Shown piece after piece: positions 44,603 through 51,240 of a stretch of 64,000 bases of DNA (positions within the stretch are counted from its first letter, which is position 1; every line of letters starts with the position of its first letter). The notes below the pieces were generated by a model, which was given only the letters and a program-made list of their open reading frames with translations, was not told the origin of the DNA and searched no databases. The DNA comes from Dyadobacter alkalitolerans DSM 23607 (GTDB taxonomy: Bacteria; Bacteroidota; Bacteroidia; Cytophagales; Spirosomataceae): NCBI RefSeq assembly GCF_000428845.1, contig NZ_AUAS01000008.1, positions 1 to 64,000 of the forward strand, in the 5' to 3' direction. A program made the translations under genes and the position numbers.

Positions 44603-44815
44603 ATGGCTAAGAAGGCAAAGAAAAAAGGCGGTACAAAAGCAAAGACCAGCGGCAAGAAAAAGAACAAATTAGGCGTCAAAAACTCCCTCGTCAACAACAT
44701 CAACGCCCGAAAGAAAAAAGGAACCTCCCGCCCCAAAAGCAAAAAAACAGTCAGCAAGAAGTCCTATACCAAGATGAAAAAGAACTGGGGTAAGGGGAAG
44801 AAGACCAGGAAGTAG
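44603..44815 (+). CDS. Small lysine-rich basic protein
   Basis: This 70-residue protein consists largely of Lys, with Gly, Ser, Thr, Asn and Arg: KKAKKKGGTKAKTSGKKKNK and later KKTVSKKSYTKMKKNWGKG. It has no acidic residue, no Cys and no hydrophobic stretch. Such proteins usually bind nucleic acid and recall the Lys-rich tails of histone H1-like proteins, but the family is not identified. Codon use is normal, so it is not a sequence artefact. It sits between a terminator and the toxin/antitoxin pair on the opposite strand, with its stop three bases from that pair's end. Confidence 0.75.
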   Translation: MAKKAKKKGGTKAKTSGKKKNKLGVKNSLVNNINARKKKGTSRPKSKKTVSKKSYTKMKKNWGKGKKTRK

Positions 44816-44817
44816 GA

Positions 44818-45216
44818 TTATAAAGTGTATTTTCTTGGGTTAATGTATTTTAACCCAGACACTTTTCCAAAATCTGAATCATTATCTGAAAGCAGGATCA
44901 GGTCGCTGGTTAATGCGGTCGCAGCAATGATTGCATCGGGAATTTTGATCCTGTAAGCTTTTCGTATTTTAATCGTCTTTTGCACGATATCCTCAGCAAT
45001 GCCAAATTCATTGAAGATTTGAAGAAACTGCTTAATAAACTGAGCGAGATGATCGCTTTTTGGAGCAAAGCCTAATAATTCAATCCTGGATATGACGGAG
45101 ATTTGGGCGTCGCCTGCATCTATTATCGAATCGATCAGATCAAGACCATTCTCGGAAAGTTCTTCGGTTAAATATTTTGTAACAACATTGGTGTCAATCA
45201 GATATCTCTTTCCCAT
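44818..45216 (-). CDS. PIN-domain toxin, VapC-like
   Basis: This 132-residue PIN-fold ribonuclease has acidic residues in the expected places: Asp8 (YLIDTN), Glu46 (ISRIELLG), Asp94 (IPDAIIAAT) and Asp111/Asp113 (LSDNDSDF). VapC toxins cleave tRNA or rRNA and are held by a cognate antitoxin. The preceding gene overlaps its start by 19 bases and encodes the likely antitoxin. The core looks complete, so the toxin is probably active. The target RNA cannot be deduced. Confidence 0.92.
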   Translation of the reverse strand: MGKRYLIDTNVVTKYLTEELSENGLDLIDSIIDAGDAQISVISRIELLGFAPKSDHLAQFIKQFLQIFNEFGIAEDIVQKTIKIRKAYRIKIPDAIIAATALTSDLILLSDNDSDFGKVSGLKYINPRKYTL

Positions 45217-45434
45217 TCAGTCCTGATATTGTCGAAGTAGCTTTGGATTTCTTTCTTGTCCGCGTCTTTCCAGGCTCCTCTCAATTGCGTAGAAGGGCGG
45301 GGCATTGATTTTTTTTCTTCTTCCGCGACCTCATCTGTGAAAGTTACAAAAACTTTAACACGCTGTTTAACGGCCGGTTTCTCTTTCAGGATAATCTGTC
45401 CGTTCTCGTAAATTCCTTCAACTGCGGTAAGCAT
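45198..45434 (-). CDS. Antitoxin for the PIN toxin, DUF2281-like
   Basis: This 78-residue protein begins with VEGIYENGQIILKEKP and VKVFVTFTDE, an N-terminal beta module of DUF2281/AbrB-like antitoxins. An acidic, helical C-terminus (WKDADKKEIQSYFDNIRTEW) is suited to wrap around the toxin. It overlaps the toxin gene by 19 bases, so antitoxin is made first. A TAnnTTTG box lies 18 bases upstream of the ATG. Autoregulation of the pair is expected from the family but not visible in the sequence. Confidence 0.85.
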   Translation of the reverse strand: MLTAVEGIYENGQIILKEKPAVKQRVKVFVTFTDEVAEEEKKSMPRPSTQLRGAWKDADKKEIQSYFDNIRTEWERDI

Positions 45435-45452
45435 AATCTTTTAGTTTGTAGT

Positions 45453-45460
45453 CAAATATA
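45453..45460 (-). promoter_or_regulatory. TAnnTTTG promoter box of the toxin/antitoxin operon
   Basis: On the minus strand the bases read TATATTTG, an exact match to the Bacteroidota -7 element. It sits 18 bases before the antitoxin ATG, giving a 5' leader of roughly a dozen bases. No TTTG -33 element is obvious. Confidence 0.5.
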
Positions 45461-45495
45461 AACATTTCGGATTATAAATGTTCCTCTAAATGGTT

Positions 45496-46443
45496 TTACG
45501 AAACCACATTCTCCGGTTCATCGTGCATGAAGTTTTCGAGGTTGTCGGCTACCATTTGTAGCAGGCGTTTTCTGGCTTCGAATGTGGCCCAGGCTACGTG
45601 GGGGGTGATGATGCAGTTGGGTGCGGAAAGTAAGGGGTTATCGGATTTGGCCGGTTCTGTGGATAAGACATCCAGTCCGGCTCCGGCGATGGTGCCGTTT
45701 TTCAGTGCTTCTGCAAGGTCGTGCTCCTGGATGAGTGGGCCGCGGCCGGTGTTGAGAATGATAGCGTTACGCTTCATGCGGGCTAGCCGCTCTTTGTTGA
45801 CGATCTCTTTTGTTTCGTCGGTTAAGGGGCAATGCAGGCTCACGACATTACTTTTTTCAAAAACTTCTTCCAGCGAAACCATTTCAACTCCTTCTGTTGG
45901 CGTGGGATGCTTCCTGTATGCAATCACATTCATCCCGAATGCCAGCGCAATTTTCGCAACCTGTGATCCAATGTCTCCCAAGCCGATCAATCCCATTGTT
46001 TTTCCTGCCAGCTCGGTTAATGGCGTTTTCTAGTAACAAAAATCCGGTGAAGCGGCCCAGTCGCCCGCGAAAACGCTTTGGCTGTGCAGCTCGGCGTGGT
46101 TTACAACCGCCAGCAGCAACGCAAATGTCTGCTGCGCCACGGAAGCAGGGCCATATGCCTTCACATTGGTAACTGTAATGTTGTGTTTTCGGGCTGCATT
46201 GATATCGATATTATTAAATCCCGTCGCCATCACACCAATGTATTTCAATTTCGGCAGTTGATCCAGGATCGCCTCTGTCAGCACGACCTTATTTACCAAA
46301 AGCACCTCCGCGTCTTTCGCCCGTCCGACAATTTCCTCTGAATTAGAGCGGTCATAAATATCGGCATGCCCCAGCTTATGGATCGGTGCCCAGTCCAGGT
46401 CACCAGGATTAAGGGTGTAGCCGTCAAGAATTACGATGTTCAT
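45496..46443 (-). pseudogene. D-2-hydroxyacid dehydrogenase broken by an amber codon
   Basis: The gene spans 948 bases in one frame, with a TAG at 46030-46032. Before it lies the N-terminal half with VATGFNNIDINAARKHNITV; after it lies the NAD domain, with GLIGLGDIGSQVAKIA and the catalytic Arg (ILNTGRGPL) and His (ITPHVAWA). The stop falls in SPDFCY-stop-KTPLTELAGKTMG, where relatives read Trp (YW). So TGG to TAG, one base, is enough. Without suppression neither half would be active. A sequencing error is possible. The enzyme would reduce 2-ketoacids with NAD(P)H. Three short repeats lie upstream. Confidence 0.87.
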
Positions 46444-46477
46444 GCTATGTATTGAATTGTAATCGTTTATAAATTGA

Positions 46478-46542
46478 ATTTTGAATTACATGACTTCCAT
46501 TTTGAAATTACATAGAATCCATTTTGAAATAACATAAAAAAA
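46478..46542 (+). repeat. Three ~22-base tandem repeats upstream of the dehydrogenase
   Basis: Units begin with ATTTTGAA at 46478, 46499 and 46521. Each reads ATTTTGAA(A)TTACAT or a close variant followed by GACTTCC, AGAATCC or AAAAAA. The repeats lie between the 46443 start and a terminator, so they form the 5' region of the dehydrogenase pseudogene. They could be slippage products or binding sites. Confidence 0.6.
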
Positions 46543-46578
46543 CCTCCCCGAAACAAGGCTCGGGGAGGTTTCGTTTTT
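46541..46578. terminator. Intrinsic terminator, bidirectional
   Basis: AACCTCCCCGA (46541-46551) pairs perfectly with TCGGGGAGGTT (46560-46570) around an 8-base loop. Runs of A before it and T after it (46573-46578) allow termination on either strand. On the minus strand it ends the M1 peptidase transcript, whose stop is at 46592. Confidence 0.93.
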
Positions 46579-46591
46579 TGTTAAAAAAGCT

Positions 46592-48973
46592 TTAATTCTT
46601 CGGATCGGTGGTGATTTTTCCGGCGCCGGTTCCCTGCATTTGCATCGGGTTAGGCGTCTTTTTTAGTTGCTGCTGCTTGAAGATCTGGAACCTTGTGGGC
46701 GCAGCTACGCGCGGGAAGGCGTTGTTTTCTGTATCAATGTCTGCAATTTGCTGGTATGGGTCCAATGTCCATTGCACGACTTTCTTTTTGGTCGAAATCA
46801 CCTTATTAACCTGTGCGTCGTTGAAGCGCCAAATTTCGGCAGGGAATACGGCCACAGAATCAGTGCCGTCTTCAAAACCCATTTTCACGATCACCGGCAT
46901 GGGTAATCCGCCTTTGTTTTTGATAGAAAGCGTGTAAAAATTGCTGTTTTCCTGGATCAGCGCCTTTTCGTTGTCCGAAAGTGTCGCCAGGTATTGGTTG
47001 TATTTCTGCTTGTCCGCTTCCGTAACCTTGAATGGATCGTAGCGGTTGTAGAAGTCGGCCATGGTGGAATCCTGTGCAACCACGGTTTCGCCCTTGGTTT
47101 TGGCATCCTGCATTTTACTCATTGTCTGCTGCTTGCGCGCAGCTTCTTTCCTGGCGATTTCCTTTTCTACTTCGGGATTTTGCGTATCAATGCTAAACCA
47201 ATCCACGCTTACGAGATCCTGGTCCACAGCCTCTGTTCCATAAAACCAGCCTTTCCAGAACCAGTCCAGATCCACGCCTGAGGCATCTTCCATGGTGCGG
47301 AAAAAGTCGGCCGGGGATGGGCTTTTAAATTTCCAGCGCGTTGCATATTCTTTGAATGCATGGTCGAACAGTTCACGACCCATCACGGTTTCGCGGAGAA
47401 TGTTGAGTGCTGTGGCAGGTTTTGCGTAAGCATTTGGTCCCAAGCCGATTACATTTTCTGCGGAAGCCATAATAGGCGTCAGTACCGATTTGTCAGACGA
47501 CATATAATCTGTGATCTGGTTAGGCTCGCCGCGGCGGGTAGGGAAGTTGTAATCCCACTCTTTCTCAGCCAGATATTGGCAGAATGTATTCAAGCCCTCG
47601 TCCATCCAAGCCCATTGACGCTCATCGGAATTCACGATCATAGGAAAGAAGTTGTGCCCTACTTCATGAATAATCACCCCGATCATGCCATATTTCACGG
47701 CCTCACTGTAAGTCCCGTCTTCCTCCGGGCGACCGCCGTTGAAGCTGATCATCGGATATTCCATCCCGCCGCCTGCTACGCCATGGCATGAGATTGCAAC
47801 CGGATAAGGATATTCGAATGTGCGTGCGCCGTAAGATTTCAATGTATGGGCAACGGCACGGGTCGAATATTGTTCCCAAAGCGGATTCCCTTCTTTTGGA
47901 TAAATAGACATACACCAGATTTTACGGCCGCTTTTGTAAACATCGGTTTGCATGGCGTCCCAGATGAATTTCCGGCTGCTCGCAAAGGCGAAATCGCGCA
48001 CATTATCTGCTTTGTAAATCCACGTTTTCTTGCCTGGGTTTTTGTTTTCGCGTTTTTCAGCTTTTTCTGCTTCTGCCTGCGTAACGATCAAAACGGGCGT
48101 TTTGGAAGTTTCAGCTTGCTTCAAACGTTGTTTTTGTGTTGCAGTCAAAACCTGTGCGTAGTTCTGGCATTCGCCGCTGGCTGCAACCACGTGGTCGGCG
48201 GGAGCGGTGATGGCTACTTTATAGTTACCAAAAATCAATGCAAACTCGCCTTGTCCCAGGAATTGCTTGTGGTTCCAGCCATTAATGTCGTCATAGGGAG
48301 CCAGGCGGGGGAACCAGTGTGCGATGAAATAGTTGGCATTGCCGTCTTTTGGAAAAAACTCATATCCGCTGCGACCGTAGTATTCTGTAATGTTATAAGT
48401 CCAGCTAACGCCAAAAACGAAGCTTGTTCCCGGTTTCATTATCGCTGGCAAATCAATGCGCATCATTGTGCCATTGATGGTGTAAGGCAATGCTTTTCCG
48501 GCTTTGTCTTTTACTGCGCCAATCTTATAACCATATTCTGTTTTTGGGTCCAATGATGAGCCTCTGCCGTTATTCAATGCAGCTAGCTGAGCCGGGCTCA
48601 TGCCTTTTTCGTTAATGGCACCGGTCCTGGAAGTGGCGCCAATTCCGTCTTTTTTGAAAAGGTTTTGATCCAGTTGCAGCCAGATGTATTTCAGATCGTC
48701 CGGGGAATTGTTGTAAAATGTAATGGTTTCGGAGCCGATGATCTGACGGTTGTCGTCATCGAGTTCCACCTTAATGTCGTAATCAGCGCGTTGCTGCCAG
48801 TATTCACGTCCCGGTGCACCGGATGCGGCGCGGGTGGAATTGGGAGTCGGGAGTATGGTGCCCAGCTGTTCAAAACGATCATTCGCCTTGTAATTGGGAT
48901 TCATCGGAAGCTGCTGTGCCATCGCAGAAACCGTTATCAGCAGGATCAGTAACGGGAGAAGTGCTTTTTTCAT
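46592..48973 (-). CDS. M1-family metallopeptidase, exported
   Basis: This 793-residue protein has a signal peptide (LLPLLILLITVSAMAQ). The zinc site is HEVGH at residues 436-440 with Glu437, and the third ligand Glu459 comes 18 residues on, the gluzincin spacing. The N-terminal beta domain (about 65-290) includes DDNRQIIGSETITFYNNSPD. A second gluzincin-like feature, the exopeptidase GxMEN motif, appears as GGGMEYP, the usual variant in this family. It probably degrades peptides in the periplasm or outside the cell. The HupE-like gene lies 32 bases upstream and may be cotranscribed. Confidence 0.93.
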   Translation of the reverse strand: MKKALLPLLILLITVSAMAQQLPMNPNYKANDRFEQLGTILPTPNSTRAASGAPGREYWQQRADYDIKVELDDDNRQIIGSETITFYNNSPDDLKYIWLQLDQNLFKKDGIGATSRTGAINEKGMSPAQLAALNNGRGSSLDPKTEYGYKIGAVKDKAGKALPYTINGTMMRIDLPAIMKPGTSFVFGVSWTYNITEYYGRSGYEFFPKDGNANYFIAHWFPRLAPYDDINGWNHKQFLGQGEFALIFGNYKVAITAPADHVVAASGECQNYAQVLTATQKQRLKQAETSKTPVLIVTQAEAEKAEKRENKNPGKKTWIYKADNVRDFAFASSRKFIWDAMQTDVYKSGRKIWCMSIYPKEGNPLWEQYSTRAVAHTLKSYGARTFEYPYPVAISCHGVAGGGMEYPMISFNGGRPEEDGTYSEAVKYGMIGVIIHEVGHNFFPMIVNSDERQWAWMDEGLNTFCQYLAEKEWDYNFPTRRGEPNQITDYMSSDKSVLTPIMASAENVIGLGPNAYAKPATALNILRETVMGRELFDHAFKEYATRWKFKSPSPADFFRTMEDASGVDLDWFWKGWFYGTEAVDQDLVSVDWFSIDTQNPEVEKEIARKEAARKQQTMSKMQDAKTKGETVVAQDSTMADFYNRYDPFKVTEADKQKYNQYLATLSDNEKALIQENSNFYTLSIKNKGGLPMPVIVKMGFEDGTDSVAVFPAEIWRFNDAQVNKVISTKKKVVQWTLDPYQQIADIDTENNAFPRVAAPTRFQIFKQQQLKKTPNPMQMQGTGAGKITTDPKN

Positions 48974-49005
48974 ATTAGTTGGTTATTGAGAATAATGCAG
49001 AAATG

Positions 49006-49617
49006 TTAGGATAAAAGGCTTTGCAGGAATTCGTTATTAATGATCAGCGAGAGCGACATGCCGACAATGATGCCCGACAAAATATGTATCCAGCTCAGCC
49101 GCTGCACTCTTAGTATTTCAATCACAACAAATGCGATTGATAAAATAATAAAGACGATAATCAGCTGCCCCAGTTCCAGTCCGACATTAAAACCCAGCAG
49201 CGGATTGAAGATTTCAGCTTCCTTACCCAGCAATGTTCGCAGATAATTGGAAAACCCAAGACCATGAATCAACCCAAAGAATAAAGCAAGCGGATAGCGA
49301 ATGTTGGAAGCTTTTTCACTCGACGCCAGACCGGCTTTTTGTACTTTATAAAAAAAATTAAGAGACGCCGTGATCACAATGGTAACCGGGATCAAGAGCT
49401 CAATCCAGTCGGGATTCACATTTACAAAGCCCATCGTGGCCAGCGCAAGCGTGATGGAATGCCCAATGGTAAAAGCCGTGACGAGGATGATTACTTTTTT
49501 CCAGTCGATAAGTGTGTAAACAGTGCAAAGCGCCATGATAAACAGGATATGATCATAGCCTAAGGAATCGGTAATGTGACTAAAACCTAGTTGTAAGTAA
49601 GCCTGGAATTCGGACAT
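49006..49617 (-). CDS. HupE/UreJ-family membrane protein
   Basis: This 203-residue protein is almost wholly membrane, with about six helices. It starts with GFSHITDSLGYDHILFIMAL and contains VIILVTAFTIGHSITLALA, the two His-bearing helices that define HupE/UreJ. GLIHGLGFSNYLRTLLG adds a third. Family members are metal (Ni) permease-like proteins in hydrogenase or urease operons, but no such enzyme is near, so the substrate here is open. It lies just upstream of the M1 peptidase. Confidence 0.88.
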   Translation of the reverse strand: MSEFQAYLQLGFSHITDSLGYDHILFIMALCTVYTLIDWKKVIILVTAFTIGHSITLALATMGFVNVNPDWIELLIPVTIVITASLNFFYKVQKAGLASSEKASNIRYPLALFFGLIHGLGFSNYLRTLLGKEAEIFNPLLGFNVGLELGQLIIVFIILSIAFVVIEILRVQRLSWIHILSGIIVGMSLSLIINNEFLQSLLS

Positions 49618-49760
49618 TAATAAGTTGTAAAGTGGATCGGCATTAAAACAGAATACTTGTCAAGACAAAAAAAGGAATTCGAATATATTCTATTCATGTC
49701 ATTATTACAATAGAAGTGCGTACACGAAGCAATGCGGAAGCCATTCAAAACGGCCAGAAG

Positions 49761-49792
49761 CAAAAAAAAGACCGGGAGCATCTGCCCCCGGC
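49761..49792 (-). terminator. Intrinsic terminator of the 49.8-54 kb operon
   Basis: On the minus strand GGCCGGGGGCA and TGCTCCCGGT form a GC-rich hairpin with one bulge, followed by eight T (the A run at 49762-49769). It lies about 40 bases after the stop at 49831. Confidence 0.9.
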
Positions 49793-49830
49793 CTTTCGAA
49801 ATTCTGACACCAATTATATAAGACTATTAT

Positions 49831-51177
49831 TTATTTCTGAATTTCGTAGTTGGCATTCTGTGGATCCCAGTTAGCCCATTTGTCAGTCCAGTCGGTTGCT
49901 CCGAAAGCACCTACCACTGTGTTTGCTTCAAATCCTGCTGGCAATGTTGCACCGCCGGTCAATAAAGCGGAACCTGTTGTTGGAAGAAGACCTGGCTTAG
50001 CAGTGATCGAGTTATATCCGGCAGGCAGTTTAAGATCAGCAACAGCCGCAACTTTGTTTTTGCTTGCAGCAGGAGCGAAAAGCGCCTCAGTAATGCCTTC
50101 AATAACACCTTCTTTCGGAGTGCCGGTGATTGCTACCGCATTACCATCCATTTTGATCTTGCCAGTCGTGAAGTTTGCAACAGAAGGTGCGCCTTCTATT
50201 CTCACAGCTGAACGTGGCCAGGCGCCAGTTACCAATGTATTGTAAACCGAGATAGCAGAATTTTTTCTCACGCGGATTGCTGATGCGAATTTCGCGTTAG
50301 GCGTTCCTTCTGCCATTGCGATTGTTATGTTAGCAAATTTCGCAGAAGTTTGAGGTGTTTTTTCAGATCCGGCATTGTCATTATCTGACTCAAAACCATT
50401 TGAATCACCTGCCAAGTCAGCTACTGCCGGGTCGCGCAGGATAAAACCGTATTGTACGTTTCCTGAAAAACCGTTATCCGTATCAAAATCATCATCCAGG
50501 CCACGGTAAGCGATAAGGTGTTTCGCATTTACTGCTCCACCAAACCATTCGTATGAATCATCACCCGAGTAAGAAACCTGTACATAATCGATCTCAGTTC
50601 CTGAACCAACTCCACCAAATGTAAGACCGTTGATCTCTTTATCCGTTTCGTAAGCGATACCAGCAAACTCAATACGAACATATTTCAGTTGTCCTGAATT
50701 GTCGGCTGCATCCGTTCCGCCGAATGTCGATTGGTTTTCACCTTCGATTACTGCATCTGGCTTGTTAACCGGAGCTTTTCCAAGTAAGATCAAACCACCC
50801 CAGTCACCCGCTTTACGCTGACCTGCTGGCTTGCTCGATGTAAAAATGATAGGCTTATCAGCAGTTCCTACGGCAACAATTTTTCCGCCTGGCTTTATGA
50901 TCAGAGAGCCTTTTTGGTTTCCATCACCTTTGATGATTGTTCCCGGTTCAATAGTCAATATTGCGCCAGATTCAACATATACAAATCCTGAAAGCAAGTA
51001 TTGGTTCGAAGCAGACCAGGTCGTATTGGCAGTGATTTTGCCTGTAACGGTTTTTATTTCACCCACCGGTGTTACAATCGGCTCCTCGTCATCATCGTCA
51101 TCATTTGTGCAAGAGATAGATCCGAAAATGGTAAGCCCCAACATCAGCAAGCTTAAAAGTTTACCTGTGTTTTTCAT
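49831..51177 (-). CDS. Surface lipoprotein paired with a TonB receptor
   Basis: This 448-residue lipoprotein has lipobox FGSISC (Cys23) followed by an acidic patch (TNDDDDDEEP), a +2-type surface-export signal. The rest is a repetitive, beta-helix-like protein with VYVESGAILTIEPGTIIKGDG and WGGLILLGKAPVNKPD. It is a known Bacteroidota group of unknown function, usually encoded beside a TonB receptor. Here the receptor is 63 bases upstream in the same direction, so they likely form a SusCD-like pair with a different lipoprotein. Ligand is unknown. A strong terminator follows. Confidence 0.85.
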   Translation of the reverse strand: MKNTGKLLSLLMLGLTIFGSISCTNDDDDDEEPIVTPVGEIKTVTGKITANTTWSASNQYLLSGFVYVESGAILTIEPGTIIKGDGNQKGSLIIKPGGKIVAVGTADKPIIFTSSKPAGQRKAGDWGGLILLGKAPVNKPDAVIEGENQSTFGGTDAADNSGQLKYVRIEFAGIAYETDKEINGLTFGGVGSGTEIDYVQVSYSGDDSYEWFGGAVNAKHLIAYRGLDDDFDTDNGFSGNVQYGFILRDPAVADLAGDSNGFESDNDNAGSEKTPQTSAKFANITIAMAEGTPNAKFASAIRVRKNSAISVYNTLVTGAWPRSAVRIEGAPSVANFTTGKIKMDGNAVAITGTPKEGVIEGITEALFAPAASKNKVAAVADLKLPAGYNSITAKPGLLPTTGSALLTGGATLPAGFEANTVVGAFGATDWTDKWANWDPQNANYEIQK

Positions 51178-51240
51178 AATTCAATTGTTTGTTTTTCTGT
51201 TTAAAGTTTTTTGTGATAAAAGAGCGGGTTCAGGACTTAA

